A DNA stretch of 52,978 nt from contig JAAEOI010000109.1 of assembly GCA_024244665.1 (NCBI GenBank), forward strand, positions 1 to 52,978. The letters run 5' to 3'. The notes under the pieces are model-generated. The model was not told where the DNA came from, searched no databases, and worked only from the letters and a program-made list of their open reading frames with translations. The position numbers were made by a program, and so were the translations under genes. This DNA is from Bacteroidota bacterium (lineage in GTDB: Bacteria > Bacteroidota > Bacteroidia > Bacteroidales > GCA-2748055). Numbering within the stretch: position 1 is the stretch's first letter; each line of letters begins with the position of its first letter. Of this stretch, positions 1 to 7,781 are shown piece after piece.

Positions 1-5
1 CTGAC

Positions 6-1454
6 CTAGCGCCTCCAGAACATAGGGGAGAAGAGAACCAGCACTGTAAAGAGTTCCAGTCGCCCCACCAGCATCAGGAAGGAGAGAAACCATTTCCCCC
101 CTACACGGATCTCAGCGTAATTTGAGGCAGGCCCCACCTCACCAATACCGGGCCCGATGTTCCCCAGTGTGGCTGCCACTGCCCCTATTGAGGTGTTGAG
201 ATCATTGCCCAGTATTGACATCACCCCCATCGAAACCACAGCAATAATACCATAGAAGGCCATGAAAGCCAGTACATTGGTCACAATCCTCTCTTCAACT
301 GCAAACCTGTTCAGTCTCACAGGAATTACAGCATTGGGGTGAATCATCCGTTTGAGCTCCTGGGTGCTGTTCTTCAGCATCACCACCACACGCATAATCT
401 TTGGTCCGCCACCGGTTGATCCGGCCGAACCACCAAAAAACATCAGGATAAAGATAAGGACCCCCATCCAGGGAACCCATTGCAGGTAGTCATCAGTAGC
501 AAAACCGGTGGTCGTAATTATAGAGACCACCTGGAAGAGGGAATTGCGATAAGCCTCTTCAAATCCCCTTCCCGAGGTGAGAAAAAGCCCAAAAGTGATC
601 ACAAGGGCAAATCCCACTACAAATCCCATGTACCACCTGAACTCCTCATCCTTCCACACCTTATTCAGCTTACCGTGCATGACAAAATAGGCGAGGGTGA
701 AGTTGGTTCCGGCCACAAGCATGAAAAAGGTAATGACATAATGAATATAGGGCGAATCCCAGTAGGCAATGCTGGCCTGCTTTGTGGAGTAACCCCCGGT
801 GGCCATGGTTGTCAGCGAATGACAGACTGCATCGAAAAGTTTCATATCTCCGGCCCAGAGCAAGAGAGCCTCGGAAACCGTGAATACCAGGTAGATCAAC
901 CACAAACGTTTGGCAGTGTCCTTTACATGGGGATGCAACTTATCGGGAGTCGGACTGGGCACCTCGGCGGCGAACAGTTGCATACCGCCAATGCCCAGGA
1001 AGGGCAGCAGGATCAGGGTTAGCAGGATGATCCCCATACCACCCAGCCATTGGGTCAGGCTCCGCCAGAAAAGTACACCGTACGATAACTCCTCAATGTT
1101 GTTGAGTATGGAAGCCCCGGTAGTGGTAAATCCGGATATGGTTTCAAAAAATGCGTCGGTAAACGAAGTAATTGATCCGGTCAGAATAAAGGGCAGCGTT
1201 CCGAACAGTGAGAATAGAATCCAGCCAGCCGTCACGATCACATAGCCATCCCGGCTGTTCAGTTCAATTGCTCTTTTCCTGCCTGAGAAATATGCAAGAG
1301 CACCAATCCCTGATGTGATTCCCCCTGAAAGAAGAAACTGAAGAGAATCATACTCTCCATAAATCAGAGAGACCGGAATGGACAGCCACATGAAAAAACC
1401 CTCTGTGAAGAGGATCAAACCTATAATCCTGAAAATGGTCCGCCAGTTAAGCAT
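6..1454 (-). CDS. trkH: Trk-type potassium uptake transporter, membrane subunit TrkH
   Basis: This 482-residue polytopic membrane protein moves K+ across the inner membrane. The four pore-loop repeats of the TrkH/KtrB superfamily are visible: TTTGAS at about residues 110-115, MATGGYS at 217-223, TTTGFAT at 314-320 and NIGPG at 432-436. Each carries the glycine that forms the K+ selectivity filter. Length fits the family (about 480-490 residues). It lies 6 bases downstream of trkA on the same strand, so both are probably one transcript, with TrkA as the cytosolic nucleotide-binding gating ring. The start codon ATG follows closely on the trkA stop. The stop codon is 6 bases from the window edge, so the gene is complete. 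Family assignment is firm; Na+ versus H+ dependence cannot be read from the sequence. Confidence 0.95.
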   Translation of the reverse strand: MLNWRTIFRIIGLILFTEGFFMWLSIPVSLIYGEYDSLQFLLSGGITSGIGALAYFSGRKRAIELNSRDGYVIVTAGWILFSLFGTLPFILTGSITSFTDAFFETISGFTTTGASILNNIEELSYGVLFWRSLTQWLGGMGIILLTLILLPFLGIGGMQLFAAEVPSPTPDKLHPHVKDTAKRLWLIYLVFTVSEALLLWAGDMKLFDAVCHSLTTMATGGYSTKQASIAYWDSPYIHYVITFFMLVAGTNFTLAYFVMHGKLNKVWKDEEFRWYMGFVVGFALVITFGLFLTSGRGFEEAYRNSLFQVVSIITTTGFATDDYLQWVPWMGVLIFILMFFGGSAGSTGGGPKIMRVVVMLKNSTQELKRMIHPNAVIPVRLNRFAVEERIVTNVLAFMAFYGIIAVVSMGVMSILGNDLNTSIGAVAATLGNIGPGIGEVGPASNYAEIRVGGKWFLSFLMLVGRLELFTVLVLFSPMFWRR

Positions 1455-1460
1455 GGATGT

Positions 1461-2801
1461 TTAATTGAAAAACTTACCGATGGTGTTAATCACCCCCGGC
1501 AGAGCGAAGACCACTACCCGGTCGTATGGCTTTATCTTTGTATCACCATGAGCAATAAAGGCATTTTTACCCCGCATAATCCCTCCGATAATCGCCTCTC
1601 TGGGGAACTCAACCTCTGACAGTGTCCCGGCAGTTGCAGGCGCGTCCGGTTTGACCACAAACTCCATAACCTCTGCATCGGTTCCGGTAAGGCACTTGAT
1701 ACTTGAAACCTCCTCCGACATGGTGAAACGGAAAATGCGGCTGGCGGTGATCAATTTCTTATTGATAATGGTATCCACGCCGATGTTCTCGGCCAGCTGG
1801 ATATAATCCATATTCTCCACCTCTGCAATAGTCCTCTTTACTCCCATCTGTTTGGCAAGCAGGCACGACAGGATATTAGTTTCTGAATCGGCGGTAACTG
1901 CAACAAAGGCATCCATTTTTTCCAGGCCCTCTTGCCTGAGAAGCTCCATATCTGTACCGTCACCGTTGATTACCAGGGTATTGTTCAGTATATTTGAAAG
2001 CTTATAACTCTTCTGCCGGTCCTGCTCGATAAGCTTCACATAATGCTGCTTCCCGAGTGCATCGGCAGTTTTCCTGCCAATCCGGCTCCCACCCAGAATC
2101 ATAATATCCCGTACCTCAAACTGTTTCTTACCGGAATACTTATAAAGCTCCTTCAAACCGGTCTTACTGCTGATCACATAGACCAGGTCTCCCTGTTCAA
2201 ATTGGTCGTTTCCCGTAGGAACAATGGTATGTCCGTGCCTGGTAATGGCCACAGCCCTGTACTCCATCCCTTCATCGCCCGGGGAGAGGTCCCGCAAGGT
2301 TTTGCTGATGATCGGTGCATCCTGATCCAGGTGGATCACATACATGTGCAGCTTACCACCGGAAAACTCAACCACCTCCGTACTACCTGTCTCCGACAAC
2401 AATCCCACGATTTCCTTGGCAGCAATTTTTTCAGGATAGATCATATAATCCACACCCAGGTTGTCAAACAACTCTTTATTGGCCGGAAGCAGATACTCCT
2501 GGTTATCAATCCTTGCAATGGTTTTCTTAGCGCCAAGCCTTTTACTGAGGATGGCCGAATTAATATTTATATCCTCCGAATAGGTGACCCCGATAAAGAG
2601 GTCCGCCTTGTTTATTTTTGCCTCTTTCAGGTGGGAGATGGAATTGGCATTCCCTTCAATAGTTAGTACATCCATTACACTGCTCACCGCTTTCAGACGT
2701 TCCCCGTCATTATCGATGACCACCAGATCGTGTTCTTCACTGCTCAACATCTTTGCCAGATGTTTTCCTACCTCACCGGCCCCGGCAATTACAATGCGCA
2801 T
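1461..2801 (-). CDS. trkA: Trk potassium uptake regulatory protein TrkA
   Basis: This 446-residue cytosolic protein binds NAD(H) or other nucleotides and gates the TrkH channel. It has the usual tandem layout: RCK-N at residues 1-120 with the Rossmann motif GAGEVG at 7-12, RCK-C at about 140-220, a second RCK-N beginning near residue 231 (ILGGSRIG) and a second RCK-C to the end. The reading frame stays open upstream to 2981, but that extension is rich in Cys, Trp and Arg and overlaps the end of comEC. The ATG at 2799-2801 places the Rossmann strand MRIVIAG at the N-terminus as in known TrkA proteins, so I use that start. It forms a two-gene unit with trkH, which starts 6 bases after its stop. 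Confidence 0.95.
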   Translation of the reverse strand: MRIVIAGAGEVGKHLAKMLSSEEHDLVVIDNDGERLKAVSSVMDVLTIEGNANSISHLKEAKINKADLFIGVTYSEDININSAILSKRLGAKKTIARIDNQEYLLPANKELFDNLGVDYMIYPEKIAAKEIVGLLSETGSTEVVEFSGGKLHMYVIHLDQDAPIISKTLRDLSPGDEGMEYRAVAITRHGHTIVPTGNDQFEQGDLVYVISSKTGLKELYKYSGKKQFEVRDIMILGGSRIGRKTADALGKQHYVKLIEQDRQKSYKLSNILNNTLVINGDGTDMELLRQEGLEKMDAFVAVTADSETNILSCLLAKQMGVKRTIAEVENMDYIQLAENIGVDTIINKKLITASRIFRFTMSEEVSSIKCLTGTDAEVMEFVVKPDAPATAGTLSEVEFPREAIIGGIMRGKNAFIAHGDTKIKPYDRVVVFALPGVINTIGKFFN

Positions 2802-2871
2802 TTGGATTGAATAATTTTCAAGGGCAAAATAACAGATAATTGTCCAATTGAACGAATGGTTTCGCCTTTTT

Positions 2872-4755
2872 TTAATATTGCATACTGAAGCAGTTCCTGT
2901 TGTTCCCCACCAGCCAGACGCCCTGAGATATCTGAACTGTACTGCTGATCCCTCCTTGCTCCCGGTGGCCCGCACTAACATCCCTCATCCTGACAACCGA
3001 CACCTCGTAACACCGCTTTCCCCACACCGTGGAAAGATAACGGTCCATATAGGCCACTGTTTCGGGGTCATCGGTCAGGATGTAGTGATCCAACTTCAGG
3101 CCCTCCCTGATGGTTAGCAGCCTTCCCCCATAAAAATGAGAGAGATGTGTTTCGGTAGATTTACACAGGGCATTCCTTTTTCCGGCCGACCATAGCATCA
3201 GGAGGCAGAGCACCATCACAGCGAGGAAGAGCGTTATTCGTTTACGTCGGTTCAGGAAAAGAATAAGCAGGGATATCAGAATCATCAACAAAAGCATTGT
3301 AAAACGGTCAAAGGAAAGTCCGCCGACCACAGCACCCGGAAATGAAGCGATCACCTCAACGAGCCTGTTCATGGCCCCTCCTGCTATCATCAACAGGGAG
3401 TTTGAGGCACCGGCTCCGAATCCTGCAAGTGCCAGGGGCATTGAAACCACGAAAATGGTGATGATACAACTCAGCAGCGGTATAACAACCAGGTTGGTAA
3501 GGAGTGCATACACCGGTATCTGGTGAAAATAGAAGATGACCAGGGGGAGTGTCCCGACCTGGGCAGCGAGGCTGATCCCTGTGGCTTCCCATATCCAGCG
3601 GATAAGCCAGTTCCCGGGCCGCCAGATCCCACGGATCACCGGGTTGAGTGTTACAATGGAGAGGATGGCTGCATAGGACAGCTGGAAACCCACATCCATC
3701 ATTCTTCCAGGATGGATCAGAATCAGGATGAACATAGAGACCAGGATTGCATTAACAGAATGAGCCCTGTGGCTTATCATGCGTGACAGGGAGTAGAAGG
3801 TGAACATGGTCACCGCTCTGGCTACCGAAGATGAGAACCCGGTAATATAGGCAAACGACCATAGTATAAGCGCAATCAGAATTACCCTGTAGATCTCCTT
3901 CCTGCCGCGGAGGAGAAAAAAGAGAAGCTGGTTCAGTACCCACCAGATTAAACCGACGTGGAGGCCAGAAACAGCCAGTACATGCATACCTCCTGCCGTT
4001 GCGTACGATTGGCGCAGCTCCTCACTCAAGCCGGAGCGATCCCCCAGGCATACCGCCCTCAGAAGGGAGACAGTAGCCGGTGAACCCTCCCAGTACTCCG
4101 ATAGGATATTCCGCAGCTCTCCAGGGCCCCGGATTCGGGCTTCATCACCTGCCACCATCCGGTTCAGACCACCGCATGTATCACAATAAAACCTGTACCA
4201 GCAATTCTTCCTTCTCAGGATTGAGGCATAATCCACTTCACCATGATTTCCTGCATTCTTTACTGGGACCAGCCTTCCGCAGAGGATCCATACTTCCCCC
4301 ACACCAGGTGCATTCGCCGGAGATCCGGAAGGCACCGGCAAATAGGTTTTAAGCACATTGGGATCCTGGAAGATAGAGCCGCCTGTGAAAGCCATCCTGA
4401 GACCCACACTGAATACCAGCTTCCCGTTTCGTAACTCAGGTTCCTCCTCCACCCTACCCTTCACAACCACAATATCACCCGAAGGGATCCCCGGATCCTG
4501 CGGACGGTCGATCAGGCCAATACCAAATCCGGCAATAAAAAAGAGCGTCAGTATCTGGAGACAGAAGCACCCGGAAAAAACCTGCATCCCGCCTCGGGAG
4601 AGCCGGTAAAACAGGAAAGCAGTCACCCACAGGAGTAAACAAAGCACAACAAGCAGCAGAGGCCTCACCTCTATGAAACCTGTGTATCCCGCAAGTGATC
4701 CGCAGGCATAGGGGATCAATACCCTGACAACTGGAGCACGTCTGAGGTCAATCAT
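2872..4755 (-). CDS. comEC: ComEC/Rec2-family competence membrane protein
   Basis: This 627-residue protein resembles ComEC, the inner-membrane channel through which single-stranded DNA enters during transformation. The N-terminal third has membrane helices and an OB-like soluble region (DUF4131 type). The central part, about residues 215-490, is the polytopic Competence domain with the typical stretch AVSGLHVGLI near residue 260. After the last helices (near 540) only about 80 residues remain, so the C-terminal metallo-beta-lactamase-like domain of long ComEC proteins is absent; short forms are common in Bacteroidota as I recall. It lies 70 bases upstream of trkA on the same strand and divergent from the dihydroorotate-dehydrogenase-like gene. 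No other competence genes are in the window, so a role in transformation is inferred from the family only. Confidence 0.85.
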   Translation of the reverse strand: MIDLRRAPVVRVLIPYACGSLAGYTGFIEVRPLLLVVLCLLLWVTAFLFYRLSRGGMQVFSGCFCLQILTLFFIAGFGIGLIDRPQDPGIPSGDIVVVKGRVEEEPELRNGKLVFSVGLRMAFTGGSIFQDPNVLKTYLPVPSGSPANAPGVGEVWILCGRLVPVKNAGNHGEVDYASILRRKNCWYRFYCDTCGGLNRMVAGDEARIRGPGELRNILSEYWEGSPATVSLLRAVCLGDRSGLSEELRQSYATAGGMHVLAVSGLHVGLIWWVLNQLLFFLLRGRKEIYRVILIALILWSFAYITGFSSSVARAVTMFTFYSLSRMISHRAHSVNAILVSMFILILIHPGRMMDVGFQLSYAAILSIVTLNPVIRGIWRPGNWLIRWIWEATGISLAAQVGTLPLVIFYFHQIPVYALLTNLVVIPLLSCIITIFVVSMPLALAGFGAGASNSLLMIAGGAMNRLVEVIASFPGAVVGGLSFDRFTMLLLMILISLLILFLNRRKRITLFLAVMVLCLLMLWSAGKRNALCKSTETHLSHFYGGRLLTIREGLKLDHYILTDDPETVAYMDRYLSTVWGKRCYEVSVVRMRDVSAGHREQGGISSTVQISQGVWLVGNNRNCFSMQY

Positions 4756-4825
4756 CTGAAATAAGCCGGCCTTTATCGCTTAATGAGCCCGTTTCGGAAT
4801 TATCTGTCAACCTTTTTAAACATTT

Positions 4826-4855
4826 TTTGAACTTTTATCACCTCCCATAGTTTTA
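4826..4855 (+). promoter_or_regulatory. Candidate Bacteroidota-type promoter for the dihydroorotate dehydrogenase-like gene
   Basis: A TTTG element at 4826-4829 is followed after 18 bases by TAGTTTTA at 4848-4855. This is one mismatch from the Bacteroidota primary-sigma consensus TTTG-N19-TAnnTTTG. It ends 32 bases before the ATG at 4888, in the divergent gap after comEC. Assignment is by eye only. Confidence 0.4.
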
Positions 4856-4887
4856 TAGAGCAGAACAAAACCCTTAATCAACAACAA

Positions 4888-5886
4888 ATGGCAAATCTTA
4901 CAACACAACACATGGGGGTAAGCCTGAAAAACCCATTGATCCTTGGCGCCAGCAATCTTGTGAACAACCTGGATAAATTGAAACAGGCAGAAGAGGCAGG
5001 TGTAGCAGGGATTGTTTACCGTTCTCTTTTTGAAGAGCAGATACAGTTGGAGGAGTACGAACTGAGCAGCCAGCTTGAAGCTTATGATGACCGCAATGCA
5101 GAGATGATCAATCTCTTTCCAAAAATAGAGCATGGCGGACCCAAAGAGCACCTCCACAACCTGAAGCATGTACTGGACGAACTCTCTATCCCGGTATTTG
5201 CCAGTCTGAACGCCATCTACAAGGAGTCCTGGGTGGAGTACGCCAAATCCCTGGAGGAGCTGGGTGTAGCCGGACTGGAACTCAATTTCTTCTCGGTACC
5301 ACGCGATTTCGATAAATCGGGACACGATATCATCCTTCAACAGATTGAATTCCTGAAGGCAGTAAAAGCTGCAGTAAAAATCCCGGTCAGTGTAAAGTTG
5401 AGCCCATTTTATACCAATATTCTGAAGACCATCAAGGACCTGGACAATGCCGGTGCGGATGCATTCATCCTATTCAACAGGCTGTTTGAACCGGACATTG
5501 ATGTGGAGGCCGAAAAGCATGCTTCCCACTGGAACCTGAGTACCCACAGTGATCACAGGCTTTCCATCAGGTATATCGGTCTGACCTATGGTAACCTGGA
5601 TGCCAGCGTCGCAGCCAACAACGGGATCTATGAAGGGATCGACATTGTGAAGATGATCCTTGCAGGAGCTTCCGCCGTACAGGCAGTCAGCACTTTCTAT
5701 CACAATGGAGTGGGACATGCCACAACCATGCTGAAGGAGCTGGAAGAGTGGATGGACGGCAAAGGATATGATTCCATCCGGGCCTTCCAGGGAAAACTGA
5801 GCAGCAAATCCATCAACGATCCCTTTGTATACAAGCGCGCCCAGTACATCGATTTGCTCCTGAAATCTGACGAACATTTCACTTAG
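4888..5886 (+). CDS. Dihydroorotate dehydrogenase-like (PyrD-family) protein
   Basis: This 332-residue protein has the FMN-binding TIM-barrel pattern of class 1 dihydroorotate dehydrogenases. It opens with a strand like that of PyrD (LKNPLILGASNLV at about 14-26). Further matches are a substrate-region ELNFFSVP near 130, the barrel strand PVSVKLSPF near 167 and the C-terminal FMN-phosphate region AGASAVQAVSTFYHNG near 258. Members of this variant family are annotated as dihydroorotate dehydrogenase-like and are often found near pyruvate:ferredoxin oxidoreductase genes, as here. The true substrate is not known, and no pyrimidine genes lie nearby, so I do not call it pyrD. It faces the marR-hgc operon convergently, with a heptamer repeat array starting 5 bases after its stop codon. 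Confidence 0.85.
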   Translation: MANLTTQHMGVSLKNPLILGASNLVNNLDKLKQAEEAGVAGIVYRSLFEEQIQLEEYELSSQLEAYDDRNAEMINLFPKIEHGGPKEHLHNLKHVLDELSIPVFASLNAIYKESWVEYAKSLEELGVAGLELNFFSVPRDFDKSGHDIILQQIEFLKAVKAAVKIPVSVKLSPFYTNILKTIKDLDNAGADAFILFNRLFEPDIDVEAEKHASHWNLSTHSDHRLSIRYIGLTYGNLDASVAANNGIYEGIDIVKMILAGASAVQAVSTFYHNGVGHATTMLKELEEWMDGKGYDSIRAFQGKLSSKSINDPFVYKRAQYIDLLLKSDEHFT

Positions 5887-5890
5887 AATT

Positions 5891-5965
5891 CAGTAGACAG
5901 TACTCAGTAGACAGTACACAGTGCTCAGTAGACAGTACACAGTACTCAGTGGACAGTGCTCAGTG
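5891..5965 (+). repeat. Tandem heptamer array (CAGTNNN), copy 1
   Basis: Ten perfect-length 7-bp units plus a partial CAGTG fill the gap between the convergent dihydroorotate-dehydrogenase-like and marR genes. Units in order are CAGTAGA, CAGTACT, CAGTAGA, CAGTACA, CAGTGCT, CAGTAGA, CAGTACA, CAGTACT, CAGTGGA, CAGTGCT. CAGT is invariant and the other three bases vary as (A/G)(C/G)(A/T). The array starts 5 bases after one stop codon and ends 12 bases before the other. A second array of the same heptamers, in the opposite orientation, is at 45222-45284. There are no spacers, so this is not a CRISPR. Confidence 0.95.
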
Positions 5966-5977
5966 CGGGGTAGCCTC

Positions 5978-6418
5978 TTAATTATTTACCCGCAAGGCAA
6001 CCATTTTACAGGTGAGCTTTTCAAACAACCTGAGAAAATCCTCACGCTCCTTACTTGTAAAATCACTTAAAATCTCACTGATAAATGAATCATTGATATA
6101 ATGAATGGTTTTGCAAACATCCCTTCCCGATTCAGTAAGATTGATCATTGCTTTTCTGCGGTTTTCCTTCGGAATGACCCGATCTACCATTTTAATGTTG
6201 ACGAGTCCATCTACCGTCCGACTCACAGTACTTTTGTCCAGGGATAGTTTGTTAGCCAACTCGGAGACTGATATCTCACTGTTCTTCTCAATTTCCAACA
6301 GTGAGTGGCACTGGGCCATGCTGATCCCGTTGCAGCACGAGGCGCTGTTCTGGAAAAATACTTCCCGGTCGAAAGTCCGGAGTATCTCCCTGAAGTGACG
6401 TATGAATTCTTCGTTCAT
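5978..6418 (-). CDS. MarR-family transcriptional regulator with clustered cysteines, third gene of the hgcAB operon
   Basis: This 146-residue winged-helix DNA-binding protein has the MarR layout: an N-terminal dimerisation helix, a helix-turn-helix at about residues 50-72 (VSELANKLSLDKSTVSRTV), a beta wing with DRVIPKENRRK at 79-89 and C-terminal helices. Cysteines 28, 29 and 37 lie together before the recognition domain (SCCNGISMAQC), with more at 102 and 137. Such a grouping could bind a soft metal or thiol-reactive ligand, but this is inference. The ATG at 6416-6418 is chosen; the open frame runs up to 6538 but would overlap the end of hgcB. It starts 34 bases after the hgcB stop on the same strand, so it is probably co-transcribed and may be an autoregulator of hgcAB through the inverted repeats at 7782-7809. 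Confidence 0.85.
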   Translation of the reverse strand: MNEEFIRHFREILRTFDREVFFQNSASCCNGISMAQCHSLLEIEKNSEISVSELANKLSLDKSTVSRTVDGLVNIKMVDRVIPKENRRKAMINLTESGRDVCKTIHYINDSFISEILSDFTSKEREDFLRLFEKLTCKMVALRVNN

Positions 6419-6452
6419 GGTAAATTTCTTACAGATAGATAAATAAGATTCA

Positions 6453-6746
6453 TCAACAAGATCCCCCGGAATCGCATCCACATGTGGGTTCCGTTCCTTT
6501 AAAAAATCCTGAAATAACTGCAGCTGCACATCCCACACCTTGGTTTACAGTCAGAGCTCCCGTATTGCAATTCAATGCGCATGCACCACACTCTATGCAC
6601 CTGTCCCGGTCGATAAGCTCAGCTTTCCTGCCCGCCATGATAAACACATTGTGTGGGCAAACCTCTATGCACATGCGGCACCCATTACATTTGGAGGCAT
6701 CATAGTCAAGCGTAACGACATTTTTTATGTACTTCTGATTATCCAT
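6453..6746 (-). CDS. hgcB: HgcB, 2[4Fe-4S] ferredoxin of mercury methylation
   Basis: This 97-residue protein is a bacterial-type dicluster ferredoxin. The first cluster motif is CNGCRMCIEVCP (Cys20, 23, 26, 30) and the second CIECGACALNC (Cys50, 53, 56, 60); the C(M/I)ECGA sequence is typical of HgcB. Cys73 in the VGC motif sits where known HgcB has its essential extra cysteine. The tail ends CGCDSGGSC, giving Cys89, 91 and 97, in place of the vicinal Cys pair of the best-studied homologue. Known role: it supplies electrons to the HgcA corrinoid and may deliver Hg(II) during methylmercury formation. Its ATG overlaps the hgcA stop by 8 bases, which implies translational coupling. A generic ferredoxin is much less likely given the extra cysteines and the hgcA neighbour. 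Confidence 0.95.
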   Translation of the reverse strand: MDNQKYIKNVVTLDYDASKCNGCRMCIEVCPHNVFIMAGRKAELIDRDRCIECGACALNCNTGALTVNQGVGCAAAVISGFFKGTEPTCGCDSGGSC

Positions 6747-7761
6747 GTTGTATCAATCTTGAGATGAGAAAAAGGGCCAACCCGATGAGTACCAACGCCA
6801 GCTGAATGGGAACAAAGATTCGCATCTCTTTCCGGACCCCGCTCAGTGAAGTATAGGTACTCGCACCGGTAAAATTCATGGTCAGGTAGGAAGATACTGC
6901 TCCCGATATAAACAACCAGCCAAACAATTCATCAAGAGTTAACCCGGTAAATCTGAAAGATGCCATCAATCCAAATGTGACAAATCCTGTAATAAGCCCC
7001 TTCCCTCCGAAATACCGAAATGGGATCCAGGGCAAAAGCAAAGGGGCAATAAATGCTCCGCTCAGGTAGGCTGCCAGCAGGTATAATCCAAACCAGACCC
7101 CCTCCTTCCAGATAAGTTCCGGAGAATATCCGCCGGGGTGCAATCCGGACAAAGCCATAATGACAACAATGCTTAAAAAAAGATAGCGCAGACCGATTAC
7201 AAGTTCCACAGGTGTCAGGATCAGCCGATCCTTGAGATTAAATGAGACAGTACGAGTGGCTTCATTTTTTTTCAGTCCGGCCGATAAATAAGACTTAATA
7301 TCCTCTATCCTGACCGGACCAAATTTTACGGAAAACCCAACAGCCTCTTTCACCTGTTTTGCAGACACTCCAGGTGCTCCCAACTGAGGAACAATCAGTC
7401 GCCTGTGCGACACATACATGGATAGTTGTGACTCCTTTACCTGTCTGATGATTTCAGCAGTTCCAAAAGTCCCCTTTCCGGCCGCACACCACACATTGAT
7501 ACCAAAAGTCTCCAACACCAATATCCAGGCACTCAATCCGTCCAGGTTTCTCCTTACCAGGTCAAAACTCAGCTTGAAATTTGAGGTAACAATAACCTCA
7601 GAATCTTTTCCCGGTTGACCAAGTTTGTATAATCCGGGATCTACGCGGTATTTATTTCTCCCAATGGATAACCTGACGCGCAGCGCTCCCAGGTTATCTT
7701 TCCTGCTCCATGTTGAATTAATTTCCGGAGGTGAAATTAATGTGAGCTTGCTATAATCCAT
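6739..7761 (-). CDS. hgcA: HgcA, corrinoid membrane protein of mercury methylation
   Basis: This 340-residue protein has the HgcA two-part architecture. Residues 1-170 form a corrinoid-binding domain related to the large corrinoid iron-sulfur protein of the acetyl-CoA pathway. It bears the diagnostic cap-helix motif NVWCAAGK at 89-96, where Cys92 is the expected lower ligand of cobalt. Residues about 185-335 contain five membrane helices (about 186-207, 221-246, 255-271, 279-297, 313-336). The conserved loop MNFTGASTYTSLSGVRKEM lies at 295-313. Known role: with HgcB it transfers a methyl group from the corrinoid to Hg(II) at the inner membrane. It heads the operon hgcA-hgcB-marR, 77 bases downstream of def, with its own candidate promoter and operator. 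No Shine-Dalgarno sequence is seen, as usual in Bacteroidota. The identification is firm; actual methylating activity is untested. Confidence 0.97.
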   Translation of the reverse strand: MDYSKLTLISPPEINSTWSRKDNLGALRVRLSIGRNKYRVDPGLYKLGQPGKDSEVIVTSNFKLSFDLVRRNLDGLSAWILVLETFGINVWCAAGKGTFGTAEIIRQVKESQLSMYVSHRRLIVPQLGAPGVSAKQVKEAVGFSVKFGPVRIEDIKSYLSAGLKKNEATRTVSFNLKDRLILTPVELVIGLRYLFLSIVVIMALSGLHPGGYSPELIWKEGVWFGLYLLAAYLSGAFIAPLLLPWIPFRYFGGKGLITGFVTFGLMASFRFTGLTLDELFGWLFISGAVSSYLTMNFTGASTYTSLSGVRKEMRIFVPIQLALVLIGLALFLISRLIQHG

Positions 7762-7781
7762 AATTGTTTCGTATTAAAACT

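Noticed and set aside
480..1022. 180-codon plus-strand open frame
   Set aside because: Antisense to trkH with its four pore motifs intact; no domain or start signal.
2043..2666. 207-codon plus-strand open frame
   Set aside because: Antisense to trkA; composition is typical of a shadow frame.
2802..2981. N-terminal extension of TrkA
   Set aside because: It would overlap comEC and add 60 residues unlike any TrkA; the internal ATG gives the conserved Rossmann N-terminus.
5891..5965. Possible CRISPR array
   Set aside because: Units are 7 bp, contiguous and without unique spacers, and no cas genes are present.
6419..6538. Upstream extension of the MarR gene into hgcB
   Set aside because: It would overlap the hgcB coding end by 86 bases and adds residues not typical of MarR proteins.
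6739..7761. Corrinoid protein of the acetyl-CoA (CODH/ACS) pathway instead of HgcA
   Set aside because: The NVWCAAGK motif, five C-terminal membrane helices and the adjacent HgcB fit HgcA; no acs or CODH genes are nearby and the iron-sulfur domain of AcsC is absent.
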